Source: Acidovorax sp. (lineage in GTDB: Bacteria > Pseudomonadota > Gammaproteobacteria > Burkholderiales > Burkholderiaceae_C). Taken from it: DNA of 64,000 nucleotides. The stretch lies in assembly GCA_031277855.1 (NCBI GenBank), contig JAITLO010000018.1, forward strand, positions 1-64,000, given 5' to 3'. The position numbers and the translations under genes are program-made. Positions 8,987 to 20,394 of the stretch are shown here, piece after piece (position 1 is the first letter of the stretch; each line of letters begins with the position of its first letter). Under the pieces are notes generated by a model. It searched no databases. It saw nothing but the letters and a program-made list of their open reading frames with translations, and was not told the origin of the DNA.

Positions 8987-10152
8987 AGATTCGGGCACAG
9001 CGCGTACAAGGCGCACAAATGGGTTGGACAGTGGGCCGCTGGTGTGTGGCCGCGGCCATGGTGACGGCTTTGGGAGGCTGTGCCTGGTTTGGCTCGGGCA
9101 GCAAGCCCAAGCCGCTGGACCTGGGGCCGAATGTGGTCAAGCTGGACATCCGCCAGGCCTGGACAGCCCGCGTGGGCGCCATCAATGACGTCAGCCTGAG
9201 CGTGCATGTGCTGGGCGACACCGTGTATGTGGCGGCGGATGACGGCACCGTGGTGGCCATCAACGCCCGCAACGGCCAGGATGCCTGGCGCGCTGCCGTG
9301 GGCAAGCCCCTGGTGGCCGGTGTGGGCAGCGATGGTGTGACCACCGCCGTGGTCACCAAGACCAATGAGTTGGTGGGCATCATCGACGGCAAGGCCGCGT
9401 GGAGCAAACGCCTGTCCGCAGGTGCTTACACCGCGCCGCTGGTGGCCGGTGCCCGCGTTTTTGTGGTGGCGGCAGACCGCACGCTGTCGGCATTTGATGC
9501 GCGCAGCGGTCAGCTGCTGTGGTCGCAGCAGCGCACGGGCGAGCCGCTGGTGCTGCGCCAGCCTGGCGTGCTGCAGGCCCATGGCAACACCTTGCTGGCC
9601 GGCATGGCTGGCCGACTGGTGGCCTACCAGCCGGACAATGGCTCGGTGTTGTGGGAGGCGCCCATGGCCAGCTCGCGCGGCACCAACGACGTGGAGCGCA
9701 TGGTGGACCTCTTGGGACCCACCACGGCCCAGGGTAATGTGCTGTGCATGCGCGCCTTCCAGTCCAGCGTGGGCTGCGTAGACGCTGCCCGTGGCCAGGT
9801 GCTGTGGACGCAAACTGCCAGAGGCTCTGTGGGTGTTGCAGGCGATGCAGAATTGCTGGCCGGTGCAGAAAGCAACGGCGTGGTGCAGGCCTGGAATCTT
9901 GCCGATGGCAAGAAGCTGTGGTCGGTGGAGCGCTTGCAGCACCGTCGCCTGACGGCGCCGCTGATGCTGGGGCGCTCGGTCATTTTGGGTGAGGACACGG
10001 GCACGGTGCATGTGCTGTCCAAGCAAGATGGCGCTCACCTCAATCGCCTCCAAACAGATGGATCGGGCGTGGCCGCCACACCGGTGGTGGCCGCGGATAC
10101 GCTGGTGGTCGTGACGCGCAAGGGCGGCGTTTACGGCTTCCGGCCGGATTGA
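8983..10152 (+). CDS. bamB: Outer-membrane assembly lipoprotein BamB
   Basis: BamB is the beta-propeller lipoprotein of the BAM complex that inserts outer-membrane beta-barrels. A signal peptide ends in the lipobox ALGGC with Cys33 as the lipidated residue. The body contains several PQQ/quinoprotein-like repeats, with motifs such as VYVAADDGTVVAIN and LSAFDARSGQLLW. The start is GTG 8983, overlapping yfgM by four bases. The protein has 389 residues. der follows after 15 bases. Confidence 0.94.
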   Translation: MKIRAQRVQGAQMGWTVGRWCVAAAMVTALGGCAWFGSGSKPKPLDLGPNVVKLDIRQAWTARVGAINDVSLSVHVLGDTVYVAADDGTVVAINARNGQDAWRAAVGKPLVAGVGSDGVTTAVVTKTNELVGIIDGKAAWSKRLSAGAYTAPLVAGARVFVVAADRTLSAFDARSGQLLWSQQRTGEPLVLRQPGVLQAHGNTLLAGMAGRLVAYQPDNGSVLWEAPMASSRGTNDVERMVDLLGPTTAQGNVLCMRAFQSSVGCVDAARGQVLWTQTARGSVGVAGDAELLAGAESNGVVQAWNLADGKKLWSVERLQHRRLTAPLMLGRSVILGEDTGTVHVLSKQDGAHLNRLQTDGSGVAATPVVAADTLVVVTRKGGVYGFRPD

Positions 10153-10167
10153 CAGGTTTTCTTCGGA

Positions 10168-11514
10168 ATGAAGCCAGTAATTGCCCTTGTAGGGCGGCCC
10201 AATGTGGGCAAATCAACCTTGTTTAACCGCATGACCAAGTCGCGGGATGCGATCGTGGCCGACTTCGCCGGCCTGACGCGTGACCGCCACTATGGCCAGG
10301 GCAAACAGGGCAAGCACGAATACATCGTGATCGACACGGGCGGCTTTGAGCCCGATGCCTCCAAAGGCATCTTCCGTGAGATGGCCAAGCAAACGCGCCA
10401 GGCCGTGGCCGAGGCCGATGTGGTGCTGTTCATCGTGGATGCACGCGCCGGTGTCTCGGCGCAGGACCATGAGATCGCCAACTACCTGCGGCGCCTGGGC
10501 AAGCCTGCATTGCTGGTGGCCAACAAGGCCGAAGGCATGCGTGAAGGCGTGCAGCTGACCGAGTTCTATGAATTGGGTCTGGGCGATGTGGTGGCCGTTT
10601 CGGCTGCCCATGGCCAGGGTGTGCGCAGTCTGGTGGAAATGGCGCTGGACCAATTGCAGCTGCCAGAGCCCGAAGACGAAACGCTGGACGATGTGGAGAA
10701 AGCTCCCATCCGCCTGGCGGTGGCAGGGCGCCCGAATGTGGGCAAGTCCACGCTGATCAACACCTGGCTGGGTGAGGAGCGCCTGGTGGCGTTTGACATG
10801 CCAGGCACCACGCGCGATGCCATCTCGGTGCCTTTTGAGCGCAATGGCCAGAAGTTCGAGCTCATCGACACGGCCGGCCTGCGCCGCAAGGGCAAGGTGT
10901 TCGAGGCCATCGAGAAGTTCTCGGTGGTCAAGACGCTGCAAGCCATTGAAGGCGCCAATGTGGTGCTGCTGCTGATCGATGCCACGCAAGGCGTGACCGA
11001 CCAGGACGCCCATATCGCCGGCTATGTGCTGGAAAGCGGCCGGGCCGTGGTGATTGCCGTCAACAAATGGGATGCGGTGGATGACTACCAGCGCCAGATG
11101 CTGGAGCGTTCCATCGAAACACGCTTGTCGTTTTTGAAGTTTGCGCCGCTGCATTTCATCTCCGCGCAAAAGCGCCAGGGTCTGGGTCCGCTGTGGACCT
11201 CGCTGACCCAGGCGCACAAGTCCGCGACCTGCAAGATGCCCACGCCGGTGCTCACGCGCCTGCTGCTGGAGGCGGTGCAGTACCAAACACCCAAAAAGGT
11301 GGGGGCTTACCGCCCCAAGATGCGTTATGCCCACCAAGGCGGCATGAACCCTCCGGTGATCGTGATCCACGGCAACTCCCTGGAGCATGTCACAGAGGCT
11401 TACAAGCGCTTTCTGGAAGGGCGATTCCGCAAGGAGTTCAATCTGGTTGGAACGCCCTTGCGCATCGAGATGAAGACCTCGCAAAATCCTTTCGCCGACA
11501 AGAGCGGCAGCTAA
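10168..11514 (+). CDS. der: Ribosome biogenesis GTPase Der (EngA)
   Basis: Der is an essential GTPase with two tandem G domains that acts in maturation of the 50S ribosomal subunit. The first P-loop is GRPNVGKS at residues 8-15 and the second is [10 protein letters not shown] near residue 188. The DTGG and DTAG switch motifs and two NK-D base-recognition motifs (VANKAEG and VNKWD) are present. A C-terminal KH-like domain completes the 448 residues. A nested hairpin without a U-tract separates it from hfq. Confidence 0.96.
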   Translation: MKPVIALVGRPNVGKSTLFNRMTKSRDAIVADFAGLTRDRHYGQGKQGKHEYIVIDTGGFEPDASKGIFREMAKQTRQAVAEADVVLFIVDARAGVSAQDHEIANYLRRLGKPALLVANKAEGMREGVQLTEFYELGLGDVVAVSAAHGQGVRSLVEMALDQLQLPEPEDETLDDVEKAPIRLAVAGRPNVGKSTLINTWLGEERLVAFDMPGTTRDAISVPFERNGQKFELIDTAGLRRKGKVFEAIEKFSVVKTLQAIEGANVVLLLIDATQGVTDQDAHIAGYVLESGRAVVIAVNKWDAVDDYQRQMLERSIETRLSFLKFAPLHFISAQKRQGLGPLWTSLTQAHKSATCKMPTPVLTRLLLEAVQYQTPKKVGAYRPKMRYAHQGGMNPPVIVIHGNSLEHVTEAYKRFLEGRFRKEFNLVGTPLRIEMKTSQNPFADKSGS

Positions 11515-11524
11515 CTCCTGTGCT

Positions 11525-11562
11525 GCCCCGCCTAACCCCATGCCAGGTTGGCATGGCGGGGC
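11525..11562 (+). other. Nested hairpin between der and hfq
   Basis: An outer stem GCCCCG/CGGGGC (11525-11530 with 11557-11562) encloses a perfect inner stem CCATGCC/GGCATGG (11538-11544 with 11550-11556). The downstream sequence TGTGTTAAGG has no U-tract, so it may attenuate or protect the der transcript rather than terminate it fully. Confidence 0.5.
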
Positions 11563-11611
11563 TGTGTTAAGGTGTAGGTTTACAACAACATTTCCGAACA
11601 CGGAGAATATC

Positions 11612-11860
11612 GTGAGCAACAAAGGCCAACTCCTGCAAGATCCTTTCCTGAACGCACTGCGCCGCGAGCATGTGCCGGTGTCCATCTACCTGGTCAACGG
11701 CATCAAGCTGCAAGGCCAGATCGAGTCTTTCGATCAGTACGTGGTGCTGCTGCGCAACACGGTCACACAGATGGTGTACAAGCACGCCATTTCCACCATT
11801 GTTCCCGGTCGCGCTGTGAACTTCTCCACTGCCGACACCAACGAAGCCCCTGCCGCTTGA
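11612..11860 (+). CDS. hfq: RNA chaperone Hfq
   Basis: Hfq forms a hexameric ring that pairs small RNAs with mRNAs. The protein (82 residues) begins [17 protein letters not shown], followed by the Sm1 motif ([19 protein letters not shown]) and the Sm2 motif [10 protein letters not shown]. The C-terminus is short, as in other Betaproteobacteria. The start is GTG 11612 with CGGAGA eight bases upstream. The order hfq-hflX-hflK-hflC matches the E. coli hfq operon. Confidence 0.97.
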   Translation: MSNKGQLLQDPFLNALRREHVPVSIYLVNGIKLQGQIESFDQYVVLLRNTVTQMVYKHAISTIVPGRAVNFSTADTNEAPAA

Positions 11861-11932
11861 GTTCGTTTTTTGTGTTCATCTCCCTGCGCCAGCCGCAGGG
11901 CGGTGTCCGGTTGGCTGTACAGCGAGGTCTCC

Positions 11933-13096
11933 ATGGCTGATCACTCGCAAACAGTTGCCGCACCGGTGGTGCTGGTGGGTGTGGACTTCGGTCTGCCCCA
12001 TTTCGACCAAGAGCTGGAAGAGTTGGGATTGCTGGCACAGACTGCCGGTCTGGATCCCGTGGCGCGTCTCGTCTGCAAGCGCAAAGTGCCGGATGCCGCG
12101 CTCTTTGTGGGCAGCGGCAAGGCGGATGAAATCCGCATGCTGGCCCAGATGCATGGCGCCAAAGAGGTCTTGTTCGACCAGGCCCTCAGTCCTGCGCAGC
12201 AGCGCAATCTGGAGCGTGCCCTGGAGATGCCGGTCAACGACCGCACGCTGCTGATCCTGGAAATCTTTGCCCAACGCGCCCGCAGCCATGAAGGCAAGCT
12301 GCAGGTGGAGCTGGCACGTCTGCAGTACATCGCCACCCGACTGGTGCGGCGCTGGACCCACTTGGAGCGCCAGGCCGGCGGTATCGGTGGCCGTGGCGGA
12401 CCAGGTGAAAAGCAGATCGAGCTGGACCGCCGCATGATTGCGGATGCCATCAAGCGCACCAAGGAGCGGCTGCAAAAAGTCAAAAAGCAGCGCGCCACCC
12501 AGCGCCGCCAGCGCGAGCGCCGCGATGTGTTCAATATCTCCCTGGTGGGCTATACCAACGCCGGCAAGTCCACCTTGTTCAATGCGCTGGTCAAGGCACG
12601 GGCCTATGCGGCCGACCAGTTGTTTGCCACACTGGATACCACTACGCGTCAGCTGTATTTGACGGAGGCCTCCACCTCGGTGTCGCTGTCCGACACGGTG
12701 GGTTTCATCCGGGATCTGCCCCACGGGCTGGTGGATGCGTTCCAGGCCACGCTGCAAGAAGCCGTGGATGCAGACCTGCTGCTGCATGTGGTGGACGCCT
12801 CCAACCCCGCCTTTCCAGAGCAAATGGAGCAGGTGCGCAAGGTGCTGGGTGAAATCGGCGCCCAGGATATTCCCCAGGTGCTGGTGTTCAATAAATTGGA
12901 TGCACTGGAGCCCGGGCAGCGTCCAGCGGAACTACTGGACTGCTACGAAGTCGATAGTGTGGCAGTGCCGCGGGTATTCGTGAGCGCACGCTCGGGTGAG
13001 GGGCTGTCTGCCTTGCGGCAGCTGCTGGCCGATACCGTGCTGGCGCGCGCCGTGCCCCAGGAGGATATGACCCCAGACGATGGTGCCGATTTGTAA
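11933..13096 (+). CDS. hflX: Ribosome-splitting GTPase HflX
   Basis: HflX is a GTPase that binds the 50S subunit and splits stalled or heat-damaged 70S ribosomes. The 387-residue protein has the N-terminal glycine-rich HflX domain (GGIGGRGGPGEKQIELDRR), a coiled Arg/Lys-rich linker, and a G domain with P-loop GYTNAGKST (about 206-214), DTVGF and NKLD. ATG 11933 is preferred to an upstream in-frame ATG because GCGAGG lies just ahead of it and the longer N-terminus is not conserved-looking. Confidence 0.95.
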   Translation: MADHSQTVAAPVVLVGVDFGLPHFDQELEELGLLAQTAGLDPVARLVCKRKVPDAALFVGSGKADEIRMLAQMHGAKEVLFDQALSPAQQRNLERALEMPVNDRTLLILEIFAQRARSHEGKLQVELARLQYIATRLVRRWTHLERQAGGIGGRGGPGEKQIELDRRMIADAIKRTKERLQKVKKQRATQRRQRERRDVFNISLVGYTNAGKSTLFNALVKARAYAADQLFATLDTTTRQLYLTEASTSVSLSDTVGFIRDLPHGLVDAFQATLQEAVDADLLLHVVDASNPAFPEQMEQVRKVLGEIGAQDIPQVLVFNKLDALEPGQRPAELLDCYEVDSVAVPRVFVSARSGEGLSALRQLLADTVLARAVPQEDMTPDDGADL

Positions 13097-13163
13097 GTAG
13101 TTGGCGCTCCGGCTTGGGCACAATGCTGCACAACTGTGTCTTTTTAAAATTGAGACTTTTCGC

Positions 13164-14537
13164 ATGAATTTCATGAATCGCGCCCCCCGGTGGGCGGTGT
13201 TGCCAGAGCGTCTGCGGGGAATGTTCAACCTGAACGATCCCCGTTGGGGCCGAGGAGGGGAGGAACGCTCCGACGATGGCAATGCCCCTCGCCCCGAGCA
13301 AGACCGTCCCGAGCCGCCGCCGACACAACAGCCGCCGCGTGGCCGTGATCCGCGCAACAGCGGTGCGCAGCCCCCGGATCTCGACGAGATCTGGAAGGAC
13401 TTCAACCGCAAGCTCTCCGGCCTGTTCGGCGGCAAGCCGCCTGCAGGTGGTGGTGCCGGGCGCAACGGTGGTGCCACACCTCCCGATATGAAGAATGCGG
13501 GCATGGGTGTGGGCCTGATTGCCGGTGTGGCGGTGCTGATCTGGTTGGGCACGGGCTTTTTCATCGTGCAAGAAGGCCAGCAGGCCGTCATCACCCAGTT
13601 CGGCAAATACCACTCCACCGTGGGCGCTGGCTTTAACTGGCGTCTGCCTTACCCGGTGCAAAACCATGAGCTGGTCTATGTGTCGCAGATTCGCTCGGCG
13701 GATGTGGGGCGCGACACCATCATCAAGAGCACGGGCCTGCGCGAGTCGGCCATGCTGACGGCAGATGAGAACATCGTCGAGATCAAGTTCGCCGTGCAAT
13801 ACCGTCTGAAAGACGCGCGCGCCTGGCTGTTCGAGAGCAAGAATCCGGCGGAAGCCGTGGTGCAGGCTGCCGAAACCGCTGTGCGTGAGGTGGTGGGCAA
13901 GATGCGCATGGACTCGGCTCTGGCCGAAGAGCGTGACCAGATCGCTCCCAGCGTGCGCAAGCTGATGCAAGATATCCTGGATCGCTACAAGGTTGGCGTG
14001 GAAGTGGTGGGTATCAATCTGCAGCAAGGCGGCGTACGTCCTCCAGAGCAGGTGCAACCCGCTTTTGACGATGTGCTTAAGGCCGGCCAGGAAGGGGTGC
14101 GAGCCAAAAATGAAGCCGAGGCCTATGCCAACGATGTGGTGCCGCGTGCCACCGGTACGGCTTCGCGCTTGAAGGAAGAAGCCGAGGCCTACAAGGCTCG
14201 CCTGACAGCCCAGGCCCAGGGTGATGCCCAGCGCTTCAGCTCGCTGCTGGCCGAGTACAAAAAAGAGCCCCAGGTCACCCGTGACCGCCTCTACACCGAG
14301 ACCATGCAACAGGTCTATAGCAATGTGACCAAGGTGCTGGTGGAATCACGCCAGGGCTCGAATCTGCTGTATTTGCCGCTGGACAAAATCATGCAAGGCG
14401 TGAGCCAGAGTGCTGGCGCTGCCGCCTCTGATACAGCTGCCGCACCTGCGACGCCTTCGGTCGCCCCGCCGTCCACCCTCACCATTGACCCCCGTGCCCG
14501 CGATGCCAACCGCTCGCGTGAACGTGAGTCCCGCTAG
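13164..14537 (+). CDS. hflK: FtsH protease modulator HflK
   Basis: HflK is one of two SPFH/prohibitin-type proteins that enclose the membrane protease FtsH and limit its access to membrane substrates. The N-terminus is rich in Gly, Pro and Arg (FNLNDPRWGRGGEERSDDG). One membrane helix lies at about residues 112-135, followed by the SPFH domain and a helical region rich in Ala/Glu. The C-terminus is an Ala/Pro tail. The protein has 457 residues from ATG 13164; a second ATG three codons later is also possible. hflC starts nine bases after the stop. Confidence 0.94.
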   Translation: MNFMNRAPRWAVLPERLRGMFNLNDPRWGRGGEERSDDGNAPRPEQDRPEPPPTQQPPRGRDPRNSGAQPPDLDEIWKDFNRKLSGLFGGKPPAGGGAGRNGGATPPDMKNAGMGVGLIAGVAVLIWLGTGFFIVQEGQQAVITQFGKYHSTVGAGFNWRLPYPVQNHELVYVSQIRSADVGRDTIIKSTGLRESAMLTADENIVEIKFAVQYRLKDARAWLFESKNPAEAVVQAAETAVREVVGKMRMDSALAEERDQIAPSVRKLMQDILDRYKVGVEVVGINLQQGGVRPPEQVQPAFDDVLKAGQEGVRAKNEAEAYANDVVPRATGTASRLKEEAEAYKARLTAQAQGDAQRFSSLLAEYKKEPQVTRDRLYTETMQQVYSNVTKVLVESRQGSNLLYLPLDKIMQGVSQSAGAAASDTAAAPATPSVAPPSTLTIDPRARDANRSRERESR

Positions 14538-14546
14538 GAGCGATTC

Positions 14547-15431
14547 GTGAACCGCATAGGATTTTTTGTCTCCTCTTTGCTGGTGCTGCTGGCCCTGCTG
14601 AGTTCCATGCTCTTTGTGGTGGACCAGCGCCAGTTTGGCGTGGTCTATGCCCTGGGCCAGATCAAGGAAGTGATCACCGAGCCCGGCTTGAACTGGAAGC
14701 TGCCGCCGCCGTTCCAGAATGTGCGCTACATCGACAAGCGCCTGCTGACGCTGAGCAGCACCGACACCGAACCCATGCTGACCAAGGAAAAGCAGCGTGT
14801 GGTGATTGACTGGTATGTGCGCTGGCGCATTTCCGACCCGCAGGAGTACATCCGCAACGTGGGTCTGGATGAGACGGCCGGGTCCATGCAGCTCAACCGC
14901 GTGGTGCGCAATGCCTTCCAGGAAAAGATCAATCGCAGTGGTTTGAGTGATCTGCTCTCCAGTCAGCGTGAGCAGCTGATGAGTGATGTCAAAAGCGATG
15001 TCTTGAAGGCCGTGAGGGGTGAGAAGCCCTGGGGGGTGGATGTTGTGGACGTACGTATCACCCGCGTGGACTACGCCGAAACCATTACCGAATCGGTCTA
15101 TCGCCGCATGGAAGCCGAGCGCAAGCGCGTGGCCAATGAGCTGCGTTCGAAGGGTGTGGCTGAGGGTGAAAAAATCCGCGCCGAAGCCGACCGCCAGCGT
15201 GACATCACTATTGCCAACGCCTACCGTGATGCGCAAATCATCAAGGGCCAGGGCGATGCCGAGGCCGCACGCATCTACGGCGAAGCCTTTGGCCGCGACC
15301 CCCAGTTCGCGCAGTTCTATCGCAGCCTGGAGGCCTACAAGGCCAGCTTCAACAAGAAGAGCGATGTGATGGTGGTGGACCCATCGTCCGACTTCTTCAA
15401 GGCCATGCGCAGCAGCGGCAGCGCGCGCTGA
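14547..15431 (+). CDS. hflC: FtsH protease modulator HflC
   Basis: HflC is the partner of HflK in the FtsH-enclosing complex. It has an N-terminal signal-anchor helix (IGFFVSSLLVLLALLSSMLFVV) split by no charged residue, followed by the SPFH domain with VDQRQFGVVYALGQIKEV. A helical region with repeated Ala/Glu/Arg (EKIRAEADRQRD) follows, and the protein closes with YRSLEAYKASF. It has 294 residues. The start is GTG 14547 behind TAGGAG. It is in an operon with hflK and probably with the small gene downstream. Confidence 0.94.
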   Translation: MNRIGFFVSSLLVLLALLSSMLFVVDQRQFGVVYALGQIKEVITEPGLNWKLPPPFQNVRYIDKRLLTLSSTDTEPMLTKEKQRVVIDWYVRWRISDPQEYIRNVGLDETAGSMQLNRVVRNAFQEKINRSGLSDLLSSQREQLMSDVKSDVLKAVRGEKPWGVDVVDVRITRVDYAETITESVYRRMEAERKRVANELRSKGVAEGEKIRAEADRQRDITIANAYRDAQIIKGQGDAEAARIYGEAFGRDPQFAQFYRSLEAYKASFNKKSDVMVVDPSSDFFKAMRSSGSAR

Positions 15432-15467
15432 GGTCGCACCACCCAGACCCTCGCCAAGGACCATCCC

Positions 15468-15668
15468 ATGGAATCCATCTCCATGACAGATTCGCTGTGG
15501 ATGGCATTGGCCTGGGTGCTGGTCATCGAGGGGCTGGGCCCCTTTTTGTTTCCTGCGGCCTGGCGCCGCGCCTTTACCCAGATGCTGGCCCTGCGCGACG
15601 GCCAGCTGCGTTTTTTCGGTTTGCTGGGTATCGCAGTTGGCCTGCTCCTGCTGCTGTTGCTGCAATAA
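15468..15668 (+). CDS. DUF2065 small membrane protein (YjeT-like)
   Basis: This is a 66-residue protein of unknown function with two membrane helices: LWMALAWVLVIEGLGPFLF and a second one running to the very C-terminus (FFGLLGIAVGLLLLLLLQ). Between them is a short basic loop with the WRRAF motif common in DUF2065 proteins. The family usually sits between hflC and hisZ or purA, as here. It is 36 bases downstream of hflC. A second in-frame ATG at residue 6 is an alternative start. Confidence 0.85.
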   Translation: MESISMTDSLWMALAWVLVIEGLGPFLFPAAWRRAFTQMLALRDGQLRFFGLLGIAVGLLLLLLLQ

Positions 15669-15726
15669 CTCGCGTACGGACTGGGCCTTGCGGGCGCTGC
15701 TTATAGGTGCTCGCTGCGATAGCCGG

Positions 15727-15732
15727 TAGAAT
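15727..15732 (+). promoter_or_regulatory. Possible -10 box of the hisZ promoter
   Basis: GG-TAGAAT lies 30 bases before the hisZ ATG and repeats the string found ahead of ndk. The predicted transcript would have a leader of only about 24 bases. There is no clear -35 element, so the assignment rests on the sequence resemblance and the recurrence. Confidence 0.35.
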
Positions 15733-15762
15733 CGCCTTTTTAACAGCCTCTCCCTTTTTTCC

Positions 15763-18325
<2,563 letters not shown>

Positions 18326-18389
18326 AGCGGTGTGAGCCATCTCACCCCTTTTGACAACGCGTGACAAGCGAAATACGGAGCTATCCCCT

Positions 18390-18914
18390 ATGTTGACCGA
18401 AGACGGCAAGCACCTGTACGTCAGCTACGACGAATACCACGGCCTGATCGAAAAGCTGGCCATCAAGATCCACCAGTCCGGCTGGGAATTCGACACCATC
18501 TTGTGCCTGGCCCGTGGCGGTCTGCGCCCCGGTGACATTCTGAGCCGCATTTTTGACAAGCCGCTGGCCATCATGTCCACCAGCTCCTACCGCGCAGAAG
18601 CCGGTACGGTGCGTGGCCATCTGGACATTGGCCGCTTCATCGCCACGCCCAAGGGTGAGATCGCCGGCCGCGTGCTGCTGGTCGACGACCTGGCCGACTC
18701 CGGCGTGACACTGAATGCCGTGGTCAAGATGCTCAAGGACAACTACCCCCCCATCACCGAACTGCGCACCGCCGTGGTCTGGACCAAGGGCTTGTCCACC
18801 TTCCATGCCGACTACTCGGTGGAAGACCTGCCTACGAATCCCTGGATTCACCAGCCGTTCGAGAACTACGACAATCTGACTCCGGCCAAGCTGCTGGAGA
18901 AGTGGAAGGTCTGA
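18390..18914 (+). CDS. Purine phosphoribosyltransferase (xanthine/hypoxanthine type)
   Basis: This type I phosphoribosyltransferase probably converts hypoxanthine, guanine or xanthine to the nucleotide with PRPP. The PRPP motif VLLVDDLADSGVTL spans about residues 95-108, and the region before it (LCLARGGLRPGDILSRIFDKP) fits the family. The 174-residue length is normal. ATG 18390 has GGAG about ten bases upstream; an upstream in-frame ATG at 18351 lies too close to purA and lacks a site. Placement behind purA agrees with a role in purine salvage. Substrate preference cannot be read from the sequence. A strong terminator follows. Confidence 0.85.
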   Translation: MLTEDGKHLYVSYDEYHGLIEKLAIKIHQSGWEFDTILCLARGGLRPGDILSRIFDKPLAIMSTSSYRAEAGTVRGHLDIGRFIATPKGEIAGRVLLVDDLADSGVTLNAVVKMLKDNYPPITELRTAVVWTKGLSTFHADYSVEDLPTNPWIHQPFENYDNLTPAKLLEKWKV

Positions 18915-18943
18915 GCTTCAGGCTCCATTCAGGCCCTATCGCC

Positions 18944-18967
18944 AAAGCCCCGCAAGGGGCTTTTTTT
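18944..18967 (+). terminator. Intrinsic terminator of the purA unit
   Basis: AAAGCCCC and GGGGCTTT (18944-18951 with 18956-18963) form a perfect 8-bp stem around a GCAA tetraloop and run into seven T residues. It closes the transcription unit ending with the phosphoribosyltransferase gene. Confidence 0.93.
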
Positions 18968-19308
18968 GTGCCCGCAGCAATCTCCAGCGCATTGGCTTGC
19001 ATGCTGCGTATATCAAAAAGTGAGCAATCTGTGCTGGTGTGTTGGTGATTTAAGCCAATAAAGGCTTTGAAAGTCATTCTGGGGCGGCAATGAATGCTCT
19101 TTAATTTATAGCTGTAAATCCAGACTGCGCGCTCACTTCTTTGCTGCAGCTACAGGGCGATAGATGGCGCAACAGACGCTTGTGGCGCACCATATGGCAT
19201 GCGGCACTGTCGTGAAAATGCGCGATGCCCGGGCCATGTATTCAAGCTTGTGTGCAACACGTAACAGCAGGCATACACTGCGAACTCATTTTTGAAAGTG
19301 GTGTCTCT
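18968..19308. other. Gene-free spacer between the purA unit and the beta-propeller gene
   Basis: No convincing gene is seen in these 341 bases. The stretch is lower in G+C than its surroundings and contains A/T-rich pieces (CTCTTTAATTTATAGCTG, TGCAGCTACAG) that faintly recall the flanks of the inverted repeat at 6870-6928. It probably carries the promoter of the downstream gene, but no clear boxes can be named. Confidence 0.5.
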
Positions 19309-20370
19309 GTGGTGGTCTCTCGTTCCAAACGTCAAAGCCTGTCGTGGCTGCTGGGTGCAATCGCTTCTCCCGCTGCCATGGCCGCATCTCCGTCCACACC
19401 GGCTCCTGCGGCTGCGGCCACACCGGCGCCAGCGGCGGCTGCAGGCGCCAAGCCGCCGCCGGTGTTCGTGCTCAATTCGCTGGATGCCACCATCAGCGTC
19501 ATCGATCCCAGCACCTGGACCGAAACGGCGCGCCTGCCCACGGGCAAGGAGCCCCATCACCTGTATCTGACGCCGGATGAGAAATCCATCATCGTGGCCA
19601 ATGCCACGGGCGATTCGCTGACCTTTGTCGACCCCCGCACCGCCGCCATCCAGCGCACGGTGCGCGATATTGTCGATCCCTATCACCTGCGTTTTTCGCC
19701 GGACATGAAGTGGTTCATCACCGCGGCCAACCGCCTGAACCACGTGGACATCTACCGCTGGGATGGCAGCAACCCGCAGCTGGTGCAGCGCATCAGCACC
19801 GGCAAGACGCCCAGCCACCTGTGGATAGACGCCAAGAGCACCACCATCTACTCCACCATGCAGGACAGCGACGAGCTGGTGGCCATCGACATCGCCACGC
19901 AAAAGCTGCTGTGGCGCGTGCCCACGGGCACCATGCCGGCCGATCTGTATGGCAGCCCGGATGGCAAATTCATCTTCATCGGCCTGACCGGCAGCGACGG
20001 CGTGGAGGTGTTCAGCATCACCCCGGGCGCTGCGGCCACACCGGCCAAGCGCGTGGGCAAGATCACCACGGCCAAGGGGGCACATGCCTTCCGCGCCCTG
20101 GGCGATGGCCGCCACCTGCTGGTGAGCAACCGCGTGGCCAACACCATCAGCAAGATCGATATGGTCAGCCACACCGTGGTAGACAACTACCCGGCACCGG
20201 GCGGCCCTGACTGCATGGACGTGACCACAGACCGCCGCTACATCTACCTGTCCTCGCGCTGGGCGCGCAAGCTCAGCGTCATCGACATGGTGGAGAAAAA
20301 AGTGGTCCGCCAGGTCAATGTGGGCAAGTCCCCCCACGGTGTGTGGACGCTGGCGCATTCGCCACGTTGA
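19309..20370 (+). CDS. Exported YncE/YVTN-type beta-propeller protein
   Basis: The protein starts with a twin-basic signal peptide (VVSRSKRQSLSWLLGAIASPAAMA), then an Ala/Pro-rich spacer, then a seven-bladed-type propeller made of YVTN-like repeats (VFVLNSLDATISVIDPSTW, HHLYLTPDEKSIIVAN, KLSVIDMVEKKVVRQV). Such proteins lie in the periplasm or at the surface, and their functions are mostly unknown. GTG 19309 or GTG 19312 gives the most sensible signal peptide, with GAAAG upstream; an ATG at 19225 is in frame but adds a non-signal-like extension. It precedes a deacetylase gene by 24 bases, which suggests a shared role in envelope polysaccharide or adhesion; that is an inference. Confidence 0.75.
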   Translation: MVVSRSKRQSLSWLLGAIASPAAMAASPSTPAPAAAATPAPAAAAGAKPPPVFVLNSLDATISVIDPSTWTETARLPTGKEPHHLYLTPDEKSIIVANATGDSLTFVDPRTAAIQRTVRDIVDPYHLRFSPDMKWFITAANRLNHVDIYRWDGSNPQLVQRISTGKTPSHLWIDAKSTTIYSTMQDSDELVAIDIATQKLLWRVPTGTMPADLYGSPDGKFIFIGLTGSDGVEVFSITPGAAATPAKRVGKITTAKGAHAFRALGDGRHLLVSNRVANTISKIDMVSHTVVDNYPAPGGPDCMDVTTDRRYIYLSSRWARKLSVIDMVEKKVVRQVNVGKSPHGVWTLAHSPR

Positions 20371-20394
20371 AACCGGGTTGCGAGAGGAGGGTGC